From NCBI RefSeq assembly GCF_003609645.1, contig NZ_MCIB01000004.1:1-64000 (forward strand): 64,000 nt of DNA, written 5' to 3'. The number at the start of each line of letters is the position of its first letter. The stretch's first letter is position 1. Both the position numbers and the translations under genes were made by a program. The notes under the pieces were generated by a model that saw only the letters and a program-made list of their open reading frames with translations, made no database searches and was not told the DNA's origin. Shown here one piece after another: positions 53,969-62,872 of this stretch. The stretch comes from Thermohalobacter berrensis. GTDB taxonomy: Bacteria; Bacillota; Clostridia; Tissierellales; Thermohalobacteraceae.

Positions 53969-55894
53969 ATGGTAAAAGTAACATTTAAACCCAAAAATAT
54001 CCAGATAGAAGCTAAAGTAGGAGAAAATTTATTGGAAGTAGCTAGAAGGGCAGATGTATTTATAGATGCTCCCTGTAATGGAAATGGTTCTTGTGGAAAA
54101 TGTAAAGTAAAGATACTTAAGGGCAAAGTGGATTCTAAAAAATCACATCATATAAAAGAAAATGAATGGAAAAATGGATGGGTTTTAGCATGTGTTACTA
54201 AGGTAATTGAAGATATTGAGGTTGAGGTTCCTGAAAATGAGTCTTCTTGTATGAAAGGGATGAAAATAGAAGACCTTTCATCACCTAAAGATAGAGAAAT
54301 TTTCCAAAGGGCTATAAATAAGATACTAGAAAATGGAATGGAATTTAGGTCATATGTAAGAAAGGATTATATTGAAATACCGCAGCCTACCCTTGATGAT
54401 AACATTTCAGATTGGGATAGGATAAAAAGAAGTATAAGAAATGATTTAGGATATTCAAAGGTATTCTGTAGGCTTCCTATATTAAGAAGACTACCTCATA
54501 TTTTAAGGGAAAGTAATTATAAAGTAACTATTACTCATATACCTAGAGGAGGTAATAGGACAACAATTGTCAACATTGAACAAGGTGATACTACAGATAG
54601 GCTTTATGGTGTTGCAGTAGATATAGGTACAACTAGTGTTGCTGCTTGTCTTGTTGATTTATATGAAGGGAAATTACTAGCTAAAGCATCATCAGGAAAT
54701 GCACAGATGCAATATGGGGCAGATGTTATAAACAGAATTATATATGCAACAAAAAATAATGGACTAGAAAAACTTAATAAAGCTGTAATAAATGATACTA
54801 TAAATCCACTTCTTAGGAAAATGTATTTAGATTCAGGTGTAGGTAAAGATGAGGTTATAGCCTTTGTTGCAGCAGGTAATACAACTATGTGTCATTTATT
54901 ACTAGGGGTTTATCCAGACTACCTTAGACGAGAACCGTATATTCCTGCATTTGTGCGCTCACCATTTATTAAGGCTTCTGAGTTAGGGATAGATGTAAAC
55001 CCTGAGACATTCTTATATATAACTCCTTCGGTTGCTAGTTATGTTGGTGGAGATATAACAGCAGGGGTTTTATCATCTGGGATGTGGTCTTCTGAAGAGA
55101 ATGTTCTCTTTGTTGACCTTGGAACAAATGGTGAGATTGTTTTTGGGAATAAAGACTTTTTTGTAACATGTGCATGTTCTTCAGGACCTGCCTTTGAAGG
55201 TGGAGAAATTAGTTGTGGGATGAGAGCAGCAAGTGGAGCTATTGAAAAGATAGTAATAGATAAAAAAACTTATGATGTAAAACTTGATATTATCAATTCT
55301 AAAAAACCTAAGGGTATATGTGGTTCAGGTTTAATTCATCTTATAGCAGAAATGATGATTGCAGGGATAATTGATAGAAAGGGAAGAATTAACAGAAATA
55401 TTGAACATCCTAGGATTAGATTTGATGAAAATGATATAGGTGAGTTTGTAGTTGCCTTTAAAGAGGATTGGGATATTGAAGAAGATATAACTATAACAGA
55501 GATTGATATAGATAACTTTATAAAAGCAAAGGGAGCTGTATATTCAGGAATTTCTACATTATTATTAAGCTTAGGAATGGACTTTGATACTATAGATAAG
55601 GTATATATAGCAGGAGGAATCGGAAATAGTATATCTATTAAAAAATCAATACAGATAGGTCTTTTCCCTGATATACCTGAAGAGAAATTTTCATATATTG
55701 GAAATAGTTCCTTGATTGGATGTTATCTTACACTAATGAGTGAAGATGCTAGGCTTAAAATGGAAGATGTGGCAAATCAGATGACTTACATTGAACTTAG
55801 TGCCCATCCGGGATATATGGATGAGTTTGTGTCAGCCTGCTTCTTACCACATACTAATATTGAAAGATTTCCATCAGTAGAAAAAATACTATAA
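53969..55894 (+). CDS. acsV: RACo-type corrinoid activation ATPase (ASKHA, DUF4445)
   Basis: A 641-residue protein: N-terminal [2Fe-2S] ferredoxin domain with APCNGNGSCGKCKVKI, a middle segment, and a C-terminal ASKHA ATPase domain (DUF4445): AVDIGTTSVAACLVD, FVDLGTNGEIVFG, CSSGPAFEGGEISCGMRAASG and VYIAGGIGNS. It uses ATP to reduce inactive Co(II) CFeSP to Co(I). Start ATG 53969 follows GGAGGCGAT; the frame open to 53936 lies in the terminator. In acetogens it is encoded in the same cluster. Confidence 0.92.
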   Translation: MVKVTFKPKNIQIEAKVGENLLEVARRADVFIDAPCNGNGSCGKCKVKILKGKVDSKKSHHIKENEWKNGWVLACVTKVIEDIEVEVPENESSCMKGMKIEDLSSPKDREIFQRAINKILENGMEFRSYVRKDYIEIPQPTLDDNISDWDRIKRSIRNDLGYSKVFCRLPILRRLPHILRESNYKVTITHIPRGGNRTTIVNIEQGDTTDRLYGVAVDIGTTSVAACLVDLYEGKLLAKASSGNAQMQYGADVINRIIYATKNNGLEKLNKAVINDTINPLLRKMYLDSGVGKDEVIAFVAAGNTTMCHLLLGVYPDYLRREPYIPAFVRSPFIKASELGIDVNPETFLYITPSVASYVGGDITAGVLSSGMWSSEENVLFVDLGTNGEIVFGNKDFFVTCACSSGPAFEGGEISCGMRAASGAIEKIVIDKKTYDVKLDIINSKKPKGICGSGLIHLIAEMMIAGIIDRKGRINRNIEHPRIRFDENDIGEFVVAFKEDWDIEEDITITEIDIDNFIKAKGAVYSGISTLLLSLGMDFDTIDKVYIAGGIGNSISIKKSIQIGLFPDIPEEKFSYIGNSSLIGCYLTLMSEDARLKMEDVANQMTYIELSAHPGYMDEFVSACFLPHTNIERFPSVEKIL

Positions 55895-55903
55895 TACAAT
55901 AGC

Positions 55904-55940
55904 CAATTTATTGTTTACAATTGACAATTAGTAAAAACAA
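55904..55940. repeat. CAATT-rich repeat segment
   Basis: Alternating CAATT/AATTG words (CAATTTATTG, ACAATTGACAATT) form a small repetitive patch. Related words occur at 57375-57410 (ACAATTAAAAATGGACAATT, CACAATTGA). The remnants may be of one small repeat family. Detection is by eye. Confidence 0.45.
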
Positions 55941-55942
55941 AA

Positions 55943-55973
55943 ATTGAAACGGGAACCGGGTTCCTGTTTCAAT
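55943..55973 (+). terminator. hairpin ending the Wood-Ljungdahl cluster
   Basis: ATTGAAACGGGAACC pairs with GGTTCCTGTTTCAAT (one G-U pair). The T run is short, so it is a terminator candidate rather than a clear one; it precedes the GGAGG of the DUF3786 gene by about 8 nt. Confidence 0.6.
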
Positions 55974-55992
55974 TGTAATAAGGAGGTTTTAA

Positions 55993-56661
55993 GTGGATAA
56001 AAATGCTGTAAAAGAAGATAGACAAGGGAAGGTTCCTTTTGAATATGTAAGAAAAATTTATAAAGATAAAGACCCTTTTACTATGGCTAAATTATCTGGT
56101 ACAATTTATAATCAGAATAATAAAACCTTTAAATTAGAGTTAATGGGAGAAACTTATAAAGTTAAATATCCTACTGGAGAAGTTTTTGCTGATGATAATT
56201 ATGAAATTAAAACCTATTCAGTGAAGACTCTTTTATTAAGATACCTTGTGAATGCTAAAGGTATTCCACTTACAGGTAAAGACATAACTTATAAAGAAAT
56301 GCCTGGAGGACATGTTTACTATAGTAATTTCTACGGAAGGACTATAAGAAAGCTAGCTAGAATTTTTGGAAATAACATAGAACAGTTTGAGGCAGTACTC
56401 AAAAAAATAGGAGGAAAAAAGGTTTCTTTAGGAGATGTAGGTTATAGGGTACGTTTTTTAAATAATGTCTATATGACTTTACTTTTATGGGAAGGAGATG
56501 AGGAGTTGTCTCCTTCTGCGAATATATTATTTGATGCTAATGTTATATACTATTTTGATGCTGAAGATTTAGCAGTTGTTGGCGAAATAGCATTGTATAT
56601 ACTTAAAAATAATGGAAAAGTTCCCACATGGAAGGGATTATACAGTAACAAAAATAAATGA
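55993..56661 (+). CDS. DUF3786 family protein
   Basis: A 222-residue protein resembling DUF3786 family members: VPFEYVRKIYKDKDPFTMAKLSG, LMGETYKVKYPTGEVF, VKTLLLRYLVNAKGIPLTGKDITYKEMPGGHVY and LLWEGDEELSPSANILFDANV. The function of this family is unknown; it is often found in acetogens and other corrinoid-using anaerobes, so a part in C1 metabolism is plausible. GTG start at 55993, with AAGGAGG 7 nt before it. It sits between acsV and the FmdE locus. Confidence 0.82.
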   Translation: MDKNAVKEDRQGKVPFEYVRKIYKDKDPFTMAKLSGTIYNQNNKTFKLELMGETYKVKYPTGEVFADDNYEIKTYSVKTLLLRYLVNAKGIPLTGKDITYKEMPGGHVYYSNFYGRTIRKLARIFGNNIEQFEAVLKKIGGKKVSLGDVGYRVRFLNNVYMTLLLWEGDEELSPSANILFDANVIYYFDAEDLAVVGEIALYILKNNGKVPTWKGLYSNKNK

Positions 56662-56692
56662 TAAAAAATTAACAAAAAATTATTCTAAATAA

Positions 56693-56721
56693 TTGAAATA
56701 TAATTTCTTTTATATTATAAT
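56693..56721 (+). promoter_or_regulatory. sigma-A promoter of the fmdE locus
   Basis: TTGAAA (56693-56698), 17-bp spacer, TATAAT (56716-56721). The leader runs about 115 nt to the start of the fmdE gene. Confidence 0.8.
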
Positions 56722-56756
56722 ATTAGTTGAAAAAGGAATAAAATACCATATAAAAA

Positions 56757-56827
56757 TTTAGTCATGAAGACTATTAAAGCCATGAAGGCTACTTATTTAA
56801 GTAGTTTTTGTGGCTTTTTCTATTTTT
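56757..56827 (+). promoter_or_regulatory. leader RNA motif with attenuator before fmdE
   Basis: TAGTC-ATGAA-GACTA (56758-56772) is followed by AAGCC-ATGAA-GGCT. The second hairpin can be replaced by a larger stem, AAAGCCA (56776-56782) with TGGCTTT (56811-56817), holding an inner CTACTT/AAGTAG hairpin, then TTCTATTTTTT, which looks like a terminator. ATGAAG ... TTTAAGT ... TTGTGGCTTTT is shared with the cooT leader (36640-36697). Confidence 0.65.
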
Positions 56828-56844
56828 TGAAAGGAGATGATATT

Positions 56845-57372
56845 ATGGATAAAAAACTATGGGAAAAATGTGTTGATTTCCATGGTCACGAATGTCCAGG
56901 GCTTGCTATAGGATATAGGGTTGCAGAGTCAGTTAGAAAAAGATTAGGATTAGATTTTTCAAAGGATGAGGAAGTTGTATGTATAACAGAAAATGATGCT
57001 TGCGGAGTTGATGCTATTCAGGTTATTTTAGGTTGTACCTTTGGTAAAGGTAATTTAATCTATAGAGGTACAGGAAAACATGCTTTTACTTTCTTTAGAA
57101 GAAATACAAATGAAGGAGTAAGAATTGTATTAAAACCTTTAAATGAAGAGATGGATAGAGAAAAACGACAAAATTACATATTAACTGCACCTGAAGAGGA
57201 AATATTCCAATTTAAAAAGCCAAATTTTGATTTACCAGAAAAGGCTAGAATTTTTAAAACAATAGAATGTGAAATATGTAATGAAGGAGCACCTGAGCAT
57301 AAAATAAGGCTTATGGATGGAAAAAAGGTATGTTTAGATTGCTTTAAAGACTACTCAAGGGGATGGGACTAA
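56845..57372 (+). CDS. FmdE family protein with C-terminal zinc ribbon
   Basis: A 175-residue protein of the FmdE (PF02663) family: VDFHGHECPGLAIGYRVAESV with the conserved H/C/E residues, CITENDACGVDAIQVILGCTFGKGNL, and a C-terminal ribbon CEICNEGAPEHK ... CLDCFKDY. FmdE was named from the formylmethanofuran dehydrogenase operon, but no such genes are here; the conserved His/Cys set suggests metal or cofactor binding. The ATG at 56845 follows AAGGAGATG. It opens the ECF/methyltransferase/ABC locus. Confidence 0.88.
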   Translation: MDKKLWEKCVDFHGHECPGLAIGYRVAESVRKRLGLDFSKDEEVVCITENDACGVDAIQVILGCTFGKGNLIYRGTGKHAFTFFRRNTNEGVRIVLKPLNEEMDREKRQNYILTAPEEEIFQFKKPNFDLPEKARIFKTIECEICNEGAPEHKIRLMDGKKVCLDCFKDYSRGWD

Positions 57373-57458
57373 AGCAATTTACAATTAAAAATGGACAATT
57401 CACAATTGAGGATAGATGAAGACAAATGTGAAATTAAACTTTTAGAGGGGGATTGAAA

Positions 57459-57983
57459 ATGGATAAGACCAAAAAAATAGTTTATTCAAGTTTTTTTATT
57501 GCACTAGGGATAATTATACCAATGCTATTTCATACAATAAAAAATTTTGGGAGAGCATTTTTACCTATGCATATACCAGTATTATTGGGAGGATTTATTT
57601 TAGGTCCATATTTTGGACTATTAGTTGGATTGATTACACCTTTTTTAAGTTCTATACTTACTGGAATGCCACCAATTTTTCCTGTAGGGATAATAATGTT
57701 TTTTGAGTTATCAACCTATGGTTTTGTTTCAGGATTATTTTATAATAAGCTAAAACAGAATGAAATTATAACACTAACTTCAGCTATGATAATTGGAAGA
57801 ATTATTGCTGCTTTAGTAGTAGCAGTTTTAGTCTATGGTTTTGGAGCAAAAATGCCAAACCCATTTACGTATATAAAAATGGCAGTTATTGTTGGATTGC
57901 CTGGTATTGCGATTCAAGTAATCCTAATCCCAATTTTAGTTCTTAGTTTAAAAAGAACACGTATATTACATGAAACTAATTAA
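57459..57983 (+). CDS. ECF transporter S component
   Basis: A 174-residue membrane protein with about six transmembrane segments, matching ECF substrate-binding S components (PF12822-type): KIVYSSFFIALGIIIPML, FLPMHIPVLLGGFILGPYFG, and a C-terminal LPGIAIQVILIPILV. Such proteins bind a vitamin or metal complex and use shared EcfAA'T energising subunits, which are not in this window. The ligand is unknown. ATG at 57459 follows GAGGGGG. Confidence 0.85.
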   Translation: MDKTKKIVYSSFFIALGIIIPMLFHTIKNFGRAFLPMHIPVLLGGFILGPYFGLLVGLITPFLSSILTGMPPIFPVGIIMFFELSTYGFVSGLFYNKLKQNEIITLTSAMIIGRIIAALVVAVLVYGFGAKMPNPFTYIKMAVIVGLPGIAIQVILIPILVLSLKRTRILHETN

Positions 57984-57998
57984 AAGGAGGAAAAGAAA

Positions 57999-58586
57999 TT
58001 GAAGCATAAGGAGTATTTCAATAGTATAGCTGAAAAATGGGATGATATGGTAGAACATAATAAGCAAAAGCTAAATATTCTTTTTAAACATATAAATATT
58101 GAGAAGGGAGAAAGTGTATTAGATGTTGGAACTGGCACGGGAGTATTAATTCCATATATACATAATTTTGTAGGGAATAATGGAGAAATTTATGCTATTG
58201 ACCTTTCAGAAAAGATGATAGAAATTGCAAAGAAAAAGTATGATTTTAAAAATGTCAAATACTTTCAAGGTGATGTAAATAAATTAAATATGGAAAATGA
58301 TTTTAATAGTATTTTATGTTATTCTGTTTTTCCTCATTTTCCTAAAAAGGAAGATACAATAAATAATCTGGCAAAAGGACTAAAGAGGAATGGCAAATTA
58401 GTTATATTCCATTCACAATCTAGAGAAAAAATAAATTCTATTCATAAAAATATAGGAGGAACAGTGGCAAATGACTTGTTACCACCAGTAGACGAAATAG
58501 CTAATATGATGATGAGGGCAGGTTTAGATGTGGAAAAGCAAATAGATAATAGTGATATGTTCTTCATAAAGGGCATAAAAAGGTAA
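57999..58586 (+). CDS. class I SAM-dependent methyltransferase A
   Basis: A 195-residue methyltransferase with motif I VLDVGTGTGVLIPYI, IYAIDLSEKMIEIA, FQGDVNKLN and LCYSVFPHFPKK. The substrate-side region is small; it has a HSQSREKINSIHK segment. TTG start at 57999, 8 nt after AGGAGG, since no ATG is near. It lies between an ECF S component and a second methyltransferase in a locus ending in an ABC importer; no known pathway fits. Confidence 0.83.
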   Translation: MKHKEYFNSIAEKWDDMVEHNKQKLNILFKHINIEKGESVLDVGTGTGVLIPYIHNFVGNNGEIYAIDLSEKMIEIAKKKYDFKNVKYFQGDVNKLNMENDFNSILCYSVFPHFPKKEDTINNLAKGLKRNGKLVIFHSQSREKINSIHKNIGGTVANDLLPPVDEIANMMMRAGLDVEKQIDNSDMFFIKGIKR

Positions 58587-58623
58587 AGGGAAAGATTGGA
58601 GGAGTTTGAAAGGAGTCTAACTT

Positions 58624-59442
58624 ATGGACATTGATTATTTTAAAAAGTTATGGAAAAAAACTGATGAGGATAGAGATGCAGTAGAGAAGTTTTGGAATAG
58701 TAGAGCAGATGAATTTAATAAAAAAATTTCTAAAAGACAAGAAAAAGATAAGGATCCTATAAAATTTCTTATTGAAAACAATATGCTTAAAAGAGATTAT
58801 AAAGTATTAGATATAGGGTCTGGACCTGGTAGATATTCAATAAGATTTGCTAAAGAATGCAAAAAAGTAGTAGCAATAGATATATCAGAAAAAATGTTAG
58901 AGAAAGCTATTGATAATGCCAAAAAAGAAAAACTAGATAATATTCAATTTAAAAAGGTATTTTGGGAAGATTTAAACCTTGAAGAAAATGATTGGAATAA
59001 AAAATTTGATTTAGTTTTTGCTTCTATGTGTCCAGGAATAAACAGCTATGAAACACTTTTAAAAATGGTAGATGCAAGTAGAAATTATTGTTTTTTGAGT
59101 GGTTTTGCACATAGAAATGATTATTTATGGAATAAATTATATAAGAAATTAAGGGGAAAAGATTACCCTAGATTTTATGATAATAAGATTTATTGCATTT
59201 TTAATATATTATGGAATATTGGATATTATCCCGAGATAAGATACATAGATAAAAATTGGGAAGAAACCTATTCAATAGATTATATTTGTAATTTTTATAT
59301 ATCTAGGTTTGAATTGGAAGGAGAATTAAGTATAGAAGAAAAGGAACAAATATGCAAATTATTAAAGGAATATTCTAAAGATGGATATGTAAAAGAAAAT
59401 GTAAGTTCTAAAGTTGCTTGGATTTACTGGAGTGTTAAATAG
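58624..59442 (+). CDS. class I SAM-dependent methyltransferase B
   Basis: A 272-residue methyltransferase: EKFWNSRADEFN, motif I VLDIGSGPGRYSIRFA, VVAIDISEKMLEKA and FDLVFASMCPGINSYE, and a longer C-terminal part rich in aromatic residues (YYPEIRYIDKNWEETYSIDYI). It is clearly different from methyltransferase A (Asp-Gly variations and length), so two successive methylations or two substrates are possible. AAGGAG precedes the ATG. Next gene starts 14 nt later. Confidence 0.83.
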   Translation: MDIDYFKKLWKKTDEDRDAVEKFWNSRADEFNKKISKRQEKDKDPIKFLIENNMLKRDYKVLDIGSGPGRYSIRFAKECKKVVAIDISEKMLEKAIDNAKKEKLDNIQFKKVFWEDLNLEENDWNKKFDLVFASMCPGINSYETLLKMVDASRNYCFLSGFAHRNDYLWNKLYKKLRGKDYPRFYDNKIYCIFNILWNIGYYPEIRYIDKNWEETYSIDYICNFYISRFELEGELSIEEKEQICKLLKEYSKDGYVKENVSSKVAWIYWSVK

Positions 59443-59455
59443 AAAGGGGATTTTA

Positions 59456-61027
59456 ATGGGAAACAAAAATATTTTAATTATTTCATTTATATTAATATTA
59501 TCTCTTCTAGCTGGATGTGGTCAGGATAATATACAAGCAAATGAAAAATTAAATAAAAATAATGATAACCTAGTCATAAGATTAGAGGGAGGAGATTGGG
59601 GATATCCAACACCTTTTTTACATTATAGAAGGGGTCCGGGAGCATATAAAATGAAATTAATATTTGATAGTTTACTTGAAAAGGATGAAAAGGGTCTAAT
59701 ACCTTGGCTTGCAAAAGAATGGGAAATTAAAAATGATGGAAAAGAATACATATTTAAATTAAATAAAAATATAAAATGGCATGATGGAAATAAATTAACT
59801 GCAGATGATGTTAAGTTTACGTTTGAATACTATAAAGCTCATCCTCCTGTTTGGAACAATCTAATAGTTAATGGGAAAAATATAATAGAAAATGTAGATA
59901 TTATAGATGATTATACAATTAAATTTATTGTTAATGAAAAGAATGCAACATATCTAGAGAGAGTAGGAACTATGCCAATAATACCTAAACACATATGGGA
60001 AAATGTAAAAGATCCACTTAAATTTTATAGAGAAGAAGCAGTTATTGGATGTGGACCATATAAACTTACTAATTATAGTAGAGAACAGGGAATTTACAAA
60101 TTTAAAGCCTTTGAAAACTATTGGGGACCTAAACAAAAAGTAGATGTAATAGAATTTGTACCAGTAAGTGATCCAATCCTAGCCTTTGAAAAAGGTGATA
60201 TTGATACTTTGATGGCATCTCCAGATATATTAAATAGATATGAAAACAATGAAGGATTTAAGGTAACTAAAAATAAACCATTCTGGGGATATAGGTTAAT
60301 TTTTAATATGGATAATAGACCTGAATTAAAGGACAAAAGTTTAAGAAAGGTTTTTGCTTATGGAATAAATAGGGATGAATTAGTTCAAAAAGTTGCTAGA
60401 GGGGCAGGTATAGTTGCTAGTATGGGTTATCTTCCAAAAGCACATAAGTGGTATAATCCTGATATTAAAAAATATAATTTTGATATTGAAAAAGCAAGAA
60501 AACTTATAAATGGCAAAGAGTATAGTTTTAAATTATTAATAGGAAATTCTCCAAAAGAAGTAAAAATTGCTGAACTTATTAAACTAAGCCTTTCTAAAGT
60601 AGGGATTAATATAGAGGTAAAAAGTGTTGATAATAAGACAAGAGATGGATTGGTAAAAAAAGGTGATTTTGAGCTGGCCATTATAGGTCATGGAGGATGG
60701 GGAAGAGACCCAGATTTATTAAGGGATATGTACTATTCCTCTGAAACTATGGAAAGTAATAGCCCAGCCTCAGGCTCATTGCCTGGATTTTATAATGAGA
60801 AAATAAATGAATTAGCTTTGTTACAGATGAAACAGCTTAATTTTGATGAGAGAAAAGAAACAATTTATAAACTACAAGAGGTTATTGCCCAGGAGGTTCC
60901 ACAAATCCCTCTATTTAATACAATTGGATATTTTGTATTTAGACCTTTAAAATATGATGGATGGATGTATACTTATGATCATCATTATCCTGAACATTGT
61001 AAGTTATCGTACTTAGAAAGGAAGTAA
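59456..61027 (+). CDS. family 5 substrate-binding lipoprotein (peptide/nickel type)
   Basis: A 523-residue lipoprotein: lipobox LSLLAGCGQD, then the SBP_bac_5 fold: LIFDSLLEKDEKGLIPWLAK, WEIKNDGKEYIFKLN, IKWHDGNKLTADDVKFTFEY and YAIGINRDEL-like FAYGINRDELVQKV. The C-terminus carries a His/Cys cluster, DHHYPEHCKL, unusual for peptide-binding members and compatible with a metal or metal complex, though this is only an inference. The ATG at 59456 follows GAAAGGGG. It is the receptor of the permeases downstream. Confidence 0.87.
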   Translation: MGNKNILIISFILILSLLAGCGQDNIQANEKLNKNNDNLVIRLEGGDWGYPTPFLHYRRGPGAYKMKLIFDSLLEKDEKGLIPWLAKEWEIKNDGKEYIFKLNKNIKWHDGNKLTADDVKFTFEYYKAHPPVWNNLIVNGKNIIENVDIIDDYTIKFIVNEKNATYLERVGTMPIIPKHIWENVKDPLKFYREEAVIGCGPYKLTNYSREQGIYKFKAFENYWGPKQKVDVIEFVPVSDPILAFEKGDIDTLMASPDILNRYENNEGFKVTKNKPFWGYRLIFNMDNRPELKDKSLRKVFAYGINRDELVQKVARGAGIVASMGYLPKAHKWYNPDIKKYNFDIEKARKLINGKEYSFKLLIGNSPKEVKIAELIKLSLSKVGINIEVKSVDNKTRDGLVKKGDFELAIIGHGGWGRDPDLLRDMYYSSETMESNSPASGSLPGFYNEKINELALLQMKQLNFDERKETIYKLQEVIAQEVPQIPLFNTIGYFVFRPLKYDGWMYTYDHHYPEHCKLSYLERK

Positions 61028-61033
61028 TATTAA

Positions 61034-62011
61034 ATGAACAAGCCTATTATTGGGAAAGCATTAGAATATATAATAACTTTCTTTATTATTCTAACATTAA
61101 ACTTTATGGTTCCTAGGCTTATGCCTGGGGACCCATTTACATTTCTTTCAAATGATGAGGTAGGTGTATCATTTACTTTTACAGAAGAGGAAATAAAAAA
61201 GTATAAAGACTATTATGGATTAAATAAACCTATAACTACTCAATATGTAGATTATTTAAAAAACACACTAAGTGGATATTTGGGATATAGTATTTTTTAT
61301 AATGATGAAGTTTTAAATATTATTACTGAGAGAATTACATGGACAATTTCTTTAGTATTTATATCAACTTTGATTAGTGCTTTTTCTGGAAGTTTATTAG
61401 GTTCTATTTCAGCATACTATAGGCATAGAAAAATAGATAAAGTATTATACTTTTTCTTTGTTAGTATTTCTCAAATCCCTCCATTTTTAATAGGACTCTT
61501 AATTTTATATTATTTTGGAGCATATTTAAAGTTATTTCCATTATCAGGGGGTATAACTCCTTTTATGGAATATAACTCATATTGGCATAAAATAATAGAT
61601 TTAGCATATCACTTCATATTACCCGCTTTAACATTAAGTTTTGTAAATATAGGGAATTTTTACTTAGTGTCTAGAAATAGTGTTATAGAAATACTTTCTA
61701 AAGATTATATAACTACTGCTAAAGCTAAAGCACTTAAAAAAAGGAGAATAGTTTTTGTACATGCCTTAAGGAATGCTATTTTCCCTATTGTTACAAGGAT
61801 ATTTTTAAGTTTTGGAACTGTAATAGGTGGAGCTGTTTTAATAGAAAATGTATTTAATTACCCAGGATTAGGACTTTTAATGAAAGAGGCTGTTTTTTAT
61901 AGAGATTATCCCTTAATACAGGGAATATTTACGATTATGGCATTATTCGTTTTAACAATGAATCTACTATCTGATTTAATAAATAAAAAACTAGATCCGA
62001 GGTTGAGCTGA
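61034..62011 (+). CDS. ABC transporter permease (DppB/NikB-type)
   Basis: A 325-residue permease with about six transmembrane helices; N-terminal VPRLMPGDPFTFLSND and the EAA loop TAKAKALKKRRIVFVHALRN are typical of DppB/OppB/NikB. It starts 7 nt after the receptor gene, and its stop overlaps the SD region of the next permease. It forms the pore with the partner permease. Substrate unknown. Confidence 0.9.
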   Translation: MNKPIIGKALEYIITFFIILTLNFMVPRLMPGDPFTFLSNDEVGVSFTFTEEEIKKYKDYYGLNKPITTQYVDYLKNTLSGYLGYSIFYNDEVLNIITERITWTISLVFISTLISAFSGSLLGSISAYYRHRKIDKVLYFFFVSISQIPPFLIGLLILYYFGAYLKLFPLSGGITPFMEYNSYWHKIIDLAYHFILPALTLSFVNIGNFYLVSRNSVIEILSKDYITTAKAKALKKRRIVFVHALRNAIFPIVTRIFLSFGTVIGGAVLIENVFNYPGLGLLMKEAVFYRDYPLIQGIFTIMALFVLTMNLLSDLINKKLDPRLS

Positions 62012-62012
62012 T

Positions 62013-62849
62013 ATGGGAAGAATAATTAATATTATAAAGGACTTTTCTTTAGTAGGGAAAATATCATTAATAGCCTTAGTTATTATTTTAATAATAGCTA
62101 TCTTTGCACCCTATTTATCAAAGTATCCACATGATAAACCAGTTGCTAGTCCCTTAAAGTCACCGACTAAAGAACATATTTTAGGCACAGATGACCTTGG
62201 AATAGATTTATGGGCACAAATAATACATGGAGCTAGAATAAGTTTAATAGTAGGTTTAGGTACTGCTTTAATTGCAGGGGTAGGTGGAAGTACTATAGGC
62301 ATACTAGCTGGGTATTTTGGAGGGTTTATAGATAAATTTTTAATGCGATTAGCTGATGTAATGATAGTGCTTCCTGAACTTCCTACTATGATTGTGTTAG
62401 GAGTTTTCTTTGGCTCCAGTATCTATAACATCATTATAGTGCTAAGCCTTTTTTCATGGATAAAGCCTGCCAGAATTGTTAGATCAAAAACTTTGTCAAT
62501 TAAAGAGGAAAATTTTATAAAAATAGCACAAATATATGGTGCTAAATTTCATTATATAACAATAAAACACATTATGCCTTATATTTTTCCATTAATTTTA
62601 ATTAGCTTTATAAAGTTAATAAATAGAGCAATTATTGCTGAAGCTTCCCTTTCTTTTTTAGGATTAGGTGATCCTACATCTAAAAGTTGGGGTCTTATAT
62701 TAAATTATGCAATTAATTTTAGCGGAATATATTTTACTCCATATTGGAAATGGTGGGTTTTGTCCCCTTTGATAGCTATTACGATAACAGTAGTATCTAT
62801 AGCTATTATAGGTAGAGAATTTGAAAAGATATTTAAACTAAAAATATAA
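62013..62849 (+). CDS. ABC transporter permease (DppC/NikC-type)
   Basis: A 278-residue permease: N-terminal helix, HILGTDDLGIDLWAQIIHGARISL typical of the OppC_N/DppC region (split by conserved Gly/Asp), five further helices, and IYGAKFHYITIKHIMPYI. Starts 2 nt after the preceding gene. It is the second pore subunit of this importer. Confidence 0.9.
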   Translation: MGRIINIIKDFSLVGKISLIALVIILIIAIFAPYLSKYPHDKPVASPLKSPTKEHILGTDDLGIDLWAQIIHGARISLIVGLGTALIAGVGGSTIGILAGYFGGFIDKFLMRLADVMIVLPELPTMIVLGVFFGSSIYNIIIVLSLFSWIKPARIVRSKTLSIKEENFIKIAQIYGAKFHYITIKHIMPYIFPLILISFIKLINRAIIAEASLSFLGLGDPTSKSWGLILNYAINFSGIYFTPYWKWWVLSPLIAITITVVSIAIIGREFEKIFKLKI

Positions 62850-62872
62850 CTATAAAGAGAGGTTTGAAGAGT

